DNA of 64,000 bases. Source: an uncultured bacterium (GTDB taxonomy: Bacteria > DUMJ01). The position numbers were made by a program, and so were the translations under genes. The stretch spans positions 16,932 to 80,931 of the forward strand of contig CALGNK010000006.1 in the NCBI GenBank assembly GCA_937958695.1. Reading direction: 5' to 3'. Positions 57,140 through 64,000 of the stretch are shown piece by piece (the stretch's first letter is position 1; each line of letters opens with the position of its first letter). The notes under the pieces are model-generated. The model had not been told where the DNA came from, ran no database searches, and saw only the letters and a list, made by a program, of their open reading frames with translations.

Positions 57140-58486
57140 CTAGCTTAATAAAAATCCTGATGATGATATTATATCACCTAAGCCTACTGTGAGCTTTGGA
57201 GATTGAACTACCTTGGTAGGGACTATTATAAAGTTAAAACTTTCAATATTTTTGATACCTTCATAACCAGTCAATGTTATGGTTGGGACCTCTAATCCCT
57301 TCTTTAAATCCTCTAATGTTTCATATCTACCAAGCAGAGATCTTGTTGCAGCCAAAATGGCAGAAAATAGAAGGGCGGTCCTTTCATTAATCTCATTCTT
57401 TTCCCTGATAACAGAGATATAATGTCCAAGGGTATGAAGTTGAATTCTCTTAAGAGATGTCCTTTGCATAATCTTTAGCAAGCCATCTATCAACTTTACT
57501 ATTGGAAATCTTGCATCCTTAAGTTCTTTTGCTAGGTCTTGTTCTCCAAAATCATTGAGAAGTGTAGAAAATTCGATTTCATTTAACCCTAAACTATCTA
57601 TAACGGGGAATATATGTTTTACCACTAAACTTCTTATAACTGAACTTCCAATAGAAGCGAATTCATAGTGAACTTTTAATCCTAACTTTTCTTTCATTTG
57701 AGTTACAAACTCAGCAACTGGAATTATAAAATCTTCGCAGGTCTTACCCTCTGGATATCTTTCTAAGAGAATATGAAAGCCTGAAACTAAGAAGTGTGTA
57801 AATTTGTCCGGTATAATAAATATATCCCTTTTAAATTCTTCACTTACTCTTAATCTACAGTTTACAGGATTCCAAGCTGCTATAAATCTATTGGCTCTTG
57901 GAGCCTCATAGATCGTTCCATCTAGTTCTATCTTTAATCCCTTATTGTATTCTAATATCCAGTGTATGGCAAATATTCCTTGATCCTTCCAAGCCTTTCT
58001 TGGAGAGCATAATACTGGCTTATCATTCTCTCTAGTTAGGACAAATAGATTCTCTCTTTCTGGAAATAACTCGGCAAGTTCTCTTGTAAGCGGATTAGCA
58101 TAAACTAGAATCCTCTTTAATGGTAAAGGGGACAGTAAACTAGCCATATTTGCTGATGTTCCACCAAGTCTTAATTGATCATATCCAATATTTTCTAAAG
58201 TCCATCTGAAGGTCTCTTCATTTTCTATCATCCTCTGATAGGCCAAACCTTCTTTTATTGATATGAGAAGGTCAATAATTAAGTCTTCTGGGCTTCCTAT
58301 GACTGATGTTGGCTCATTGGGGATATTTTTGATTCTAGGACATTGAGCTAAAAGTTTTTTTATTAGATCTTCATCTACCCTCTTTAGTCCATCGATAGTT
58401 GAATGAAAGCCAGTTATCACACCAGGGATCTCTTGTAATTTTTCCCAACCTTTTTCTAGAGCCTCTTTATAGAGTTCTTCCCACAT
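57140..58486 (-). CDS. ADP-dependent sugar kinase family (ADP-glucokinase/phosphofructokinase fold)
   Basis: The 448-residue protein matches the ADP-dependent glucokinase/phosphofructokinase family, mainly known from archaea and a few bacteria. Motifs include GGTSANMA near 103-110, HYEFASIGS, the metal motif NEIE and the catalytic GLGD (435-438) in LTVGLGDIISSSGF. There is no PfkB-type ATP site. In its operon position it probably phosphorylates the aldolase substrate, where classical inositol pathways use IolC. It overlaps the aldolase gene by 20 bases, with GGAGG upstream. The exact substrate is unknown. Confidence 0.85.
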   Translation of the reverse strand: MWEELYKEALEKGWEKLQEIPGVITGFHSTIDGLKRVDEDLIKKLLAQCPRIKNIPNEPTSVIGSPEDLIIDLLISIKEGLAYQRMIENEETFRWTLENIGYDQLRLGGTSANMASLLSPLPLKRILVYANPLTRELAELFPERENLFVLTRENDKPVLCSPRKAWKDQGIFAIHWILEYNKGLKIELDGTIYEAPRANRFIAAWNPVNCRLRVSEEFKRDIFIIPDKFTHFLVSGFHILLERYPEGKTCEDFIIPVAEFVTQMKEKLGLKVHYEFASIGSSVIRSLVVKHIFPVIDSLGLNEIEFSTLLNDFGEQDLAKELKDARFPIVKLIDGLLKIMQRTSLKRIQLHTLGHYISVIREKNEINERTALLFSAILAATRSLLGRYETLEDLKKGLEVPTITLTGYEGIKNIESFNFIIVPTKVVQSPKLTVGLGDIISSSGFLLS

Positions 58487-59336
58487 TGTCTAGAGCCTCC
58501 TTGTATGCTTCTTCAGAAGAGTAGTCCTCGTGGAGTATAAGTTTCATAGCCAAAGCTATAACCTCAGGTTTATCACTCAAGAATACGTTCCTGCCAACCA
58601 CAAACCCGCTAGCTCCAGCTTTTACACCATCCTCAAAGTCTTTAAGGACCTCTAATGGGTTCTCTCTCTTAGGACCACCTAGAAGTAAGACCTTAGCATT
58701 TACGCTATCTACTATTCTCTTAAAGAGGTCTATTCCCTCTTCTCTAGAATTACTCTTTACATACGGGATTTTAAGTATTGGGACCTTAAAGTCATTAGTT
58801 ATTATAGAGACCCATTTTATAGCTTCGTAAGATCTATCCATAACTAATTTACCATTTTCTAAATTCATATAAAGCGGTTCAACCATAAGAGGCATAGACC
58901 ATTTTTCACATTCTTCTACTAAATTGGCTAGAAGTGTCAGTTGTTCGTTAGTGAGTTGATCATCTTTATTAAACTTTATAAGGAGCTTTACTCCATCAAG
59001 CCCCCATCTGAGAGCAGTTTCTACTGTGCAGACACATCTATCATCCATCTCGAAGGTTGTTCCTGCCAATCCTGTTCTATTGAGGCTTAATACTAGCCCC
59101 TTATTTTTTAAATTGCCATTTACTATAAGCCGGGCTAAAGGTTCTTTTGTCGTCATTATAGCATCTAGATAAGGGGCTAATCTTTCTATAAGAGAAACTA
59201 GATTATTAAAATTATCTATTCCTTCTTGGATTCCTCTCTGCCTATGGTCTATAGCTAGGACCATAGATTTTCCGTCTTTTGCAAAGATACGAGATATCCT
59301 ATTAGTTATACCTATATCATAGAAAAGTGATTCCAT
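58467..59336 (-). CDS. Class I aldolase, DhnA/LsrF/DeoC-like
   Basis: The 289-residue TIM barrel has the family N-terminal motif MVLAIDHRQRG and the Schiff-base lysine likely in PILKIPYV. The phosphate loops are LLLGGPK and GFVVGRNVF. Such aldolases cleave phosphorylated keto-sugars into DHAP or similar plus an aldehyde. Between an ADP-dependent kinase and an oxidoreductase it should act on the phosphorylated product of the kinase, as IolJ does in inositol catabolism, though IolJ proper is class II. AAGGAGG precedes ATG. Confidence 0.8.
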   Translation of the reverse strand: MESLFYDIGITNRISRIFAKDGKSMVLAIDHRQRGIQEGIDNFNNLVSLIERLAPYLDAIMTTKEPLARLIVNGNLKNKGLVLSLNRTGLAGTTFEMDDRCVCTVETALRWGLDGVKLLIKFNKDDQLTNEQLTLLANLVEECEKWSMPLMVEPLYMNLENGKLVMDRSYEAIKWVSIITNDFKVPILKIPYVKSNSREEGIDLFKRIVDSVNAKVLLLGGPKRENPLEVLKDFEDGVKAGASGFVVGRNVFLSDKPEVIALAMKLILHEDYSSEEAYKEALDNVGRTL

Positions 59337-59347
59337 TAGGCTCCTCC

Positions 59348-60370
59348 TTAATCTTCTATTACTAAAGCCTTTCCAGTCTTGCTAGATTCATAAACTGCGA
59401 GTATAAACTGTATAGCTCTCCTACCATCCTCTCCAGTTATACTGGGAGTCCTATTATATAATACCGCTTCTGCCATATCTCTTATCTGAGCTATATGTCC
59501 TTTTATAAATAAGGCTCTGGGGTCACTTGATGCTGACTCTCCCTGATTAGATACTCCTTTTCTTTCTTCTCCCTTTATTAGCCAGTCTCTTACAAAGGGA
59601 CCTTCTACTACTACGCTACCATTTGTTCCATGAACCTCTATCCTTTCTTTGAAACCGGGATAACAGGCAGTTGATCCTTGTATCACACCTAGGGCTCCAT
59701 TTTTATATTTTATAATAGCTATAGCTACATCTTCTACCTCTATTTTGTGGGCTAATGTTCCACAATATGCGGTTATCTCTTTGACAGGTCCTGCAAGATA
59801 AAGGAGCTGGTCTACAAAATGGACAGATTGATTCATTAGAGCTCCACCACCATCTAAAGCCCAAGTCCCACGCCAGCCTGCACTATCATAATATTCTTGA
59901 GTTCTCCACCACTTTACATAAGCATCAGCCATAACAAGTTTACCTAGTTTTCCTGACTCTATTGCGGTTTTTAGTTCTCTAATTCCTGGGTCAAACCTAT
60001 GCTGGGATACAACACTAAGTTTGACACCAGCCTTATAACAAGCTTCTATAAGGGCATCAGCCTTTTCTAATGTAATATCTATAGGTTTCTCTACTAGTAC
60101 ATGTTTTCCCTTTTGAGCAGCCTTTATCCCTAAATCAGCATGCAATCCGCTAGGAACACAGATATTTATTACATCTATATCCTCTCTGGCTAACATCTCA
60201 TCATAATCTACATACCAGTCTACCCCGTACTTTTCTCCTAATTCTTTAGCCCTTTCGGGTATAATATCACATACAGCCTTTAACTCTGCTATATCTATAT
60301 TCTTTATAGCTTCTGCATGTGTTGGACCTATAACCCCACATCCAACTATACCAAACCTTACCTTATCCAT
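59348..60370 (-). CDS. Gfo/Idh/MocA family dehydrogenase (inositol 2-dehydrogenase-like)
   Basis: The 340-residue protein has the Rossmann motif FGIVGCGVIGPTHAEAI, the EKP motif (HVLVEKPI), and the catalytic region GGALMNQSVHFVDQLLYLAG with its His. Members oxidise inositol, glucose or related sugars with NAD. IolB in the same operon makes an inositol-type substrate plausible. The C-terminus carries the usual alpha/beta oligomer domain. GAGAGGTG is upstream of the ATG, and the next gene ends 4 bases before. Confidence 0.85.
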   Translation of the reverse strand: MDKVRFGIVGCGVIGPTHAEAIKNIDIAELKAVCDIIPERAKELGEKYGVDWYVDYDEMLAREDIDVINICVPSGLHADLGIKAAQKGKHVLVEKPIDITLEKADALIEACYKAGVKLSVVSQHRFDPGIRELKTAIESGKLGKLVMADAYVKWWRTQEYYDSAGWRGTWALDGGGALMNQSVHFVDQLLYLAGPVKEITAYCGTLAHKIEVEDVAIAIIKYKNGALGVIQGSTACYPGFKERIEVHGTNGSVVVEGPFVRDWLIKGEERKGVSNQGESASSDPRALFIKGHIAQIRDMAEAVLYNRTPSITGEDGRRAIQFILAVYESSKTGKALVIED

Positions 60371-60374
60371 ATTA

Positions 60375-61196
60375 TCACCTCTCTATTTCAAATATTATCT
60401 TCTTTAATGCTTGAGAAGCCTTCTTAAAGAGTTCAGGGCCAGAGAATCCTTGGAATTGTCCACTATGAGCAAGATGTGGTTCTAGACTTAGGAAATATTC
60501 TCTCCTTTTTGCTTTTAGAGATATTAGAAGTTCCTTAATTTCTCCATCCCCTTCACCTGCTGGAACTTCAATCCCATCTGATAAATGTGCGTCTTTTATA
60601 TGCACATACTCTATATAATCTTCTAAAATTGGGTAAGCCTCTTTAAAAGGCTTTACGTTACACTGTATAAAGTTTGAAGGGTCAAATACCGCTTTTAGAT
60701 TTGGAGAATTTATACTTTTTAGTATATCAAGACACCTTTCAGGGATATCTCCATATATCCTCTTTTCATTTTCATGTAATAATATAACCCCCTCTTTCTC
60801 TGCTATTTTTACAAGTTCTCCCAATCTTTCTAAGGATATATTTCTGAGCTCATCTATACTCATTCCCTCTTCTGGATAAAAAGAGAATATTCTAATATAA
60901 GGTGTTCCAAAGAAGTGTGCTAATCTTATGGCATTTTCTAACTTCTCTTTTTGCCCTTCTACATCTTCTCTTGCTCTGACTTTTCCAATTGGAGATGCTA
61001 TAGCTGATATTTTTATTTCATACTTATCTAACATCTCTTTTATCTTTTCACTATCATCTTTATTTAAAGCCACCACATTTTTACCAAAGGCACTCCTCAA
61101 TTCTAAGTATTCTATGCTTTCTTCTTTCAATACTCTTAACTGTTCCTCAAAATCAGGAGATATTTCGTCTCCAAATCCAGAAAGTTTATACCACAC
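60375..61196 (-). CDS. Xylose-isomerase-like TIM barrel, sugar isomerase/epimerase
   Basis: The 273-residue protein belongs to the AP_endonuc_2/IolE-like barrel family. Metal-binding residues are consistent with LLHENEK (Glu), AVFDPSNF (Asp), YVHIKDAH (His, Asp) and LSLEPHL (Glu). IolE dehydratases of inositol catabolism share this fold, as do several keto-sugar epimerases. GTG is set by AAAGGAGG 7 bases before. Exact reaction is not readable; see the second barrel in this operon. Confidence 0.75.
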   Translation of the reverse strand: MWYKLSGFGDEISPDFEEQLRVLKEESIEYLELRSAFGKNVVALNKDDSEKIKEMLDKYEIKISAIASPIGKVRAREDVEGQKEKLENAIRLAHFFGTPYIRIFSFYPEEGMSIDELRNISLERLGELVKIAEKEGVILLHENEKRIYGDIPERCLDILKSINSPNLKAVFDPSNFIQCNVKPFKEAYPILEDYIEYVHIKDAHLSDGIEVPAGEGDGEIKELLISLKAKRREYFLSLEPHLAHSGQFQGFSGPELFKKASQALKKIIFEIER

Positions 61197-61210
61197 TTTC
61201 TTTCCTCCTT

Positions 61211-62008
61211 TTATACTTCTTTAATTATCTGTTCTGCCCATTTAACCCAGGCATGCTTTATATCATCTCTAGGGATATTTACTGGGTCTTCCCCAGCTAA
61301 TACCCATAGATAGTATAAAGAGTACCCTGGTGCAGCAACTACAGGATGATATCCTCTGGTGATAGAAAGGGCGGTGTAGTCTGTTACTGTATAAACCTCA
61401 TCTATATCACCTTCTTCTGTATATATCCTTTGGAAACCAAAGCCATTAGGTGGATTTAGTCTATAAAGGTAAACCTCTTCCATTTTCCACTCATAGGGAG
61501 GGATATGTTTATCATGTTTATGAGGAGGATAACTAGACCAGTTTCCTGGAGGATTTACCGTCTCTCCCATTATTATATGTCTTGCTCCAATTTTTCTATC
61601 TATAACCTGAGTAACATATCTCTTCCAATTGTGTATACCTACTGTTCTCCTTTCTACTCCATTTGGATTTATCACTACTATATCCATATCATTCGGCTCT
61701 GACTTTACAGTCGCAAATACTAGTTCGCTACTATCTGAAGCTTTTATATCTACCTTCTTTCCTGGAGGAATATACAGCCCCCAAGGTTTACTGTTAAATA
61801 TTTCACTTCTAGGCCCTAATACGTACTTGTTGTTAACCTCTACCTTTCCAGTACATAAAAGACAACCTATTTCCTTTTCTTTTTCCCCCAGAGATACACA
61901 TTCGCCAGACTTTAACCTAAGTATAAATAAATTTATCCACTCAAGATCTTGAACGGGGACTTCTAATACTCCCATTCCTTCTGGAATCTTAGTTAGTTTT
62001 GAAATCAT
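61211..62008 (-). CDS. iolB: 5-deoxy-glucuronate isomerase
   Basis: IolB converts 5-deoxy-D-glucuronate to 5-dehydro-2-deoxy-D-gluconate in myo-inositol catabolism. The 265-residue bicupin has GNWSSYPPHKHD with its metal His residues, EVYLYRLNPPNGFGFQRIY, and GYHPVVAAPGYSLYYLWVLAG. These are family signatures, so this call is firm. It is the strongest sign that the operon handles inositol or a related deoxy-uronate. The ATG follows the previous gene's stop directly, with AAAGGAG inside that gene. Confidence 0.9.
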   Translation of the reverse strand: MISKLTKIPEGMGVLEVPVQDLEWINLFILRLKSGECVSLGEKEKEIGCLLCTGKVEVNNKYVLGPRSEIFNSKPWGLYIPPGKKVDIKASDSSELVFATVKSEPNDMDIVVINPNGVERRTVGIHNWKRYVTQVIDRKIGARHIIMGETVNPPGNWSSYPPHKHDKHIPPYEWKMEEVYLYRLNPPNGFGFQRIYTEEGDIDEVYTVTDYTALSITRGYHPVVAAPGYSLYYLWVLAGEDPVNIPRDDIKHAWVKWAEQIIKEV

Positions 62009-62761
62009 TTATTCCCACTCCTTTCTTAGATATTCGAGAACTTTAGGTAATTCAGTCTTCTTGTCTTCCCATCTACACTCTATAGATATGTAGCCTTTAT
62101 AGTTTACCGCCTTAAGAGCGCTGAATAAGTCTTTAAAGTTATAGTCATTCTTACCTGGTGCGACTCTTCCTTTATCCGATACATGGACATGGTATAGTTT
62201 CTCTTTTATCTTGTATATGTTAGACAAAGGTTCGTTCTCTAAGTCTGCATGATAGTTATCTATTAAAACTCCTATATTTGGGCTACTGATTTTATCTGCA
62301 AACTCTAGTCCTTCTAGGGTAGTGTTTATAATATTACTTTCCTTCTTATTTAGAGGCTCTATAGCTATCTTTATGCCGTACTTCTTTGCATATCTGTCTA
62401 CTGTCTCTAAAAATTCTATAATCTGTACAGTAGCTGTTTCTTTAGGAAATCCTTCTGGAAAGGACCTAGATCTTCCACTTCCAAAGACTACTACTTCGCC
62501 ACCAAGAAAATTTACTCTTTTTAGAGCTTCATCTACATAAGATTCTACTCTTTTAAGATCCACATTTGGACCAGTTATTGGTAGATCTCCTGGTAAGAAT
62601 ACATTAAACGAATAAGCCCTAAGATTTACTTTATCTAGCTTTTCTTTAACCTCTGAAACATCGACCTGCATAATAGATGTTACGGCAAACTCTATAAAAT
62701 CCGATCCGCTAGAACTTACAATCTCTATCTCTTCTACTGAGCCACAACAGCCAAACTTCAT
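62009..62761 (-). CDS. Sugar epimerase/isomerase TIM barrel (hydroxypyruvate-isomerase/IolO-like)
   Basis: The 250-residue barrel has the metal-site sequence AIEPLNKKESNIINT (Glu), GVLIDNYHAD (Asp, His), YHVHVSDKGRVAPG (His, Asp) and ISIECRW (Glu). The IEPLNR-type motif resembles 3-epimerases and the Thermotoga inositol-pathway epimerase TM0416, though this is from memory and should be tested. It is the first structural gene after lacI. AAGGAGGT precedes the ATG. Confidence 0.75.
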   Translation of the reverse strand: MKFGCCGSVEEIEIVSSSGSDFIEFAVTSIMQVDVSEVKEKLDKVNLRAYSFNVFLPGDLPITGPNVDLKRVESYVDEALKRVNFLGGEVVVFGSGRSRSFPEGFPKETATVQIIEFLETVDRYAKKYGIKIAIEPLNKKESNIINTTLEGLEFADKISSPNIGVLIDNYHADLENEPLSNIYKIKEKLYHVHVSDKGRVAPGKNDYNFKDLFSALKAVNYKGYISIECRWEDKKTELPKVLEYLRKEWE

Positions 62762-62763
62762 TT

Positions 62764-63759
62764 TTACCTCCTTGAGGTTGTATTTCTTATAATAAGCTCT
62801 GGTTCAAGTAATATCCCTCTTTTTTCTCCTTTCATTAATTCAAGAAGAAGTTCTACAGCCTTCTTGCCTAATTCCTCTTTAAGTTGTCTGATTGTAGTAA
62901 GGGGAGGATCTGTGAAACTAGAGAAGAATATATCATCAAAACCTACAATTGATAGGTCATCTGGTATCTTTAAACCTAGATCTTTTACTGCCTTCATCAC
63001 TCCAAACGCCATCAAATCATTATAAGTAAATATAGAAGTTGGAGGATTCTTTGTATTGAGTAATTTTATAGCTTCTCTATACCCTGATTCTGCCACTGGG
63101 ATGTTAAAAGAAGCTAAGTCAGGATCATACTCTATTTTGGCTTCAGTTAAAGCCTTCTTATAACCTAAGAACCTTCTTTTAGCAGCCTCAGAATGACTGG
63201 GTCCGTTGATAAATGCAATTCTTATATGTCCAAGCTCTATTAAGTGTTTAGTCGCCAAATAACCTCCCTTTTCCATGTCAGTTGAGATATAAGAGATTTT
63301 AGGATGTTCTAGTATTCTGTTTATAACAACTATCGGTAATCCCTCTTCAGCAAGGTTGATTATATGCTCATTTGGTATTCTAGATGCGGATATAATGACT
63401 CCATCTACTGGACCTCGAGAGAAAAAGTCTAGATAATTTGTCTCTTTTTCTACAGATTCCGATGTGTTTCCTAAAAGAATAGTATAACTACTTTCACTAG
63501 CGGTTTCCTCGGCTCCTCTTACTAGCTCTGGAAAAAATGGATTAGTGATATCTGTTATTAGAAGCCCAATATTTTTAGTGCTTCTAGTAGTTAAGATTTG
63601 ACCTCTATAATTAGGTTTATAATTCAATTTTTTCGCTGCCTCTATTACTTTCTGCCTAGTTCTTTCACTTATTCCAGGAAAACTATTCAAAGCTCTACTA
63701 ACAGTAGAAGGAGATACTCCTGCTAATTTTGCCACATCCTGAATATTTGCTCTCTTCAT
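62764..63759 (-). CDS. LacI family transcriptional regulator
   Basis: The 331-residue protein has the LacI helix-turn-helix (NIQDVAKLAGVSPSTVSRALN, residues about 4-24), the hinge helix region, and a periplasmic-binding-protein-like effector domain with NIGLLITDITNPFF. GFDDIFFSSFTDPPLTTI near the end matches the family. It sits 2 bases upstream of the catabolic operon. Two matching inverted repeats nearby are its likely operators, so it should repress the operon, itself and a divergent gene until a sugar is bound. Confidence 0.93.
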   Translation of the reverse strand: MKRANIQDVAKLAGVSPSTVSRALNSFPGISERTRQKVIEAAKKLNYKPNYRGQILTTRSTKNIGLLITDITNPFFPELVRGAEETASESSYTILLGNTSESVEKETNYLDFFSRGPVDGVIISASRIPNEHIINLAEEGLPIVVINRILEHPKISYISTDMEKGGYLATKHLIELGHIRIAFINGPSHSEAAKRRFLGYKKALTEAKIEYDPDLASFNIPVAESGYREAIKLLNTKNPPTSIFTYNDLMAFGVMKAVKDLGLKIPDDLSIVGFDDIFFSSFTDPPLTTIRQLKEELGKKAVELLLELMKGEKRGILLEPELIIRNTTSRR

Positions 63760-63778
63760 ACCTTCCCTCTATAACGAT

Positions 63779-63795
63779 TGCAATTTTTAGTTGCA
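63779..63795. promoter_or_regulatory. Candidate LacI operator 1
   Basis: TGCAA-N7-TTGCA is a 17-base inverted repeat that covers the predicted start site and the edge of the -10 of the lacI promoter. The same layout recurs in operator 2. Confidence 0.6.
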
Positions 63796-63823
63796 TTTTA
63801 TAATGAAACTTTCAATGTGTCAA
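63795..63823 (-). promoter_or_regulatory. Promoter of lacI and the catabolic operon
   Basis: On the minus strand a perfect TTGACA (63818-63823), a 17-base spacer and TAAAAT (63795-63800) give a strong promoter. Start would be near 63788, inside operator 1. Confidence 0.75.
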
Positions 63824-63878
63824 GCGGTTGTTAATCTGAAAGGAATAATTTTGATTAATGGTTGGGAAGATCGGGGTA

Positions 63879-63908
63879 TTGACAGTAGTGATATAGATAT
63901 AGTATACT
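63879..63908 (+). promoter_or_regulatory. Divergent promoter leaving the window
   Basis: TTGACA (63879-63884), an 18-base spacer and TATACT (63903-63908) face right. The start would be near 63915, at operator 2. The transcript continues past base 64000; no start codon with a good ribosome binding site was found in 63931-64000. Confidence 0.65.
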
Positions 63909-63913
63909 TAGAA

Positions 63914-63930
63914 TGCGAAAAGTAATCGCA
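63914..63930. promoter_or_regulatory. Candidate LacI operator 2
   Basis: TGCGA-N7-TCGCA is a 17-base inverted repeat on the start site of the divergent promoter. It shares arm length, spacer and sequence pattern TGCRA/TYGCA with operator 1. Confidence 0.6.
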
Positions 63931-64000
63931 CCTTGACAGAAGGATATAGTAAGAGGAAAGAGTCCTTGTTAATTCTTATAAAGAGGAATTATAAATAGAG

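Noticed and set aside
1-64000. CRISPR arrays, insertion sequences, prophage, tRNA or rRNA genes
   Set aside because: I looked for regular repeats, terminal inverted repeats, transposases, integrases and TTCGA/GGTTCGA arms. Only the tmRNA arm was found.

Overview
The window is an AT-rich bacterial chromosome segment, almost fully coding, with strong use of AGA/AGG for Arg and ATA for Ile, GH57 glucan enzymes, a two-domain protein disulfide oxidoreductase, an ADP-dependent sugar kinase and a membrane pyrophosphatase. Together these suggest a thermophilic, probably anaerobic fermentative bacterium, perhaps near Dictyoglomus, Thermotogota, Caldisericota, Atribacterota or deep Firmicutes. The lineage is an inference. 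Exported proteins have ordinary signal peptides without a lipobox, which fits a diderm cell. No transposon, prophage, CRISPR array or rRNA was seen, and the only RNA gene is tmRNA.

Layout. (1) 1-7980, plus strand: end of yfcE, then rpoB-rpoC and a glutaredoxin-like disulfide oxidoreductase, closed by a strong terminator. (2) 7983-15911, minus strand: tgt, a 16S rRNA m7G1405-type methyltransferase, rsmI, alr, rpmE, smpB, ssrA (tmRNA), a cell-wall amidase, murI, rpe and a hidden 40-residue zinc ribbon. (3) 16038-34418, plus strand: a PhoU-like protein, then a long run of rpsB-tsf-pyrH-frr-uppS-cdsA-dxr-rseP-ispG-proS (translation, membrane and isoprenoid synthesis). It continues into a glycosyltransferase, a cobalamin adenosyltransferase, an alpha-glucan cluster (GH57 branching enzyme, glycogen synthase, galT, second GH57) and an exported 5'-nucleotidase. 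(4) 34455-38551: a GH130 phosphorylase, a ferritin-like/VIT1 iron protein and an orphan family 5 solute-binding protein. (5) 38763-49502, plus strand: a leucine-type T-box leader with a very short Stem I, then ilvD-ilvB-ilvN-ilvC-leuA. An internal consensus promoter follows, then leuC-feoA-feoB and a cytidylate-kinase-like gene. (6) 49659-54990, minus strand: hisB-hisH-hisA-hisF-hisIE and the pyrophosphatase hppA. (7) 55015-63759, minus strand: a nine-gene LacI-controlled carbohydrate operon. It has two sugar isomerase TIM barrels, IolB, a Gfo/Idh dehydrogenase, a class I aldolase, an ADP-dependent kinase, a D-2-hydroxyacid dehydrogenase and glycerate 2-kinase. A divergent promoter fires out of the right edge.

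Most notable points: the region 7 operon looks like an unorthodox inositol or deoxy-uronate catabolic route, with an ADP-dependent kinase in the IolC position, no IolD and a glycerate exit. Two matching operators (TGCRA-N7-TYGCA) lie on the divergent promoters beside lacI. Others are the ultrashort Stem I T-box with a CUC specifier, a hisIE gene whose conserved N-terminus lies upstream of any ATG/GTG/TTG, a tmRNA whose mature 5' end overlaps the smpB stop codon, and an aminoglycoside-resistance-type rRNA methyltransferase next to rsmI. All functions are inferred by reading motifs; no database search was possible.
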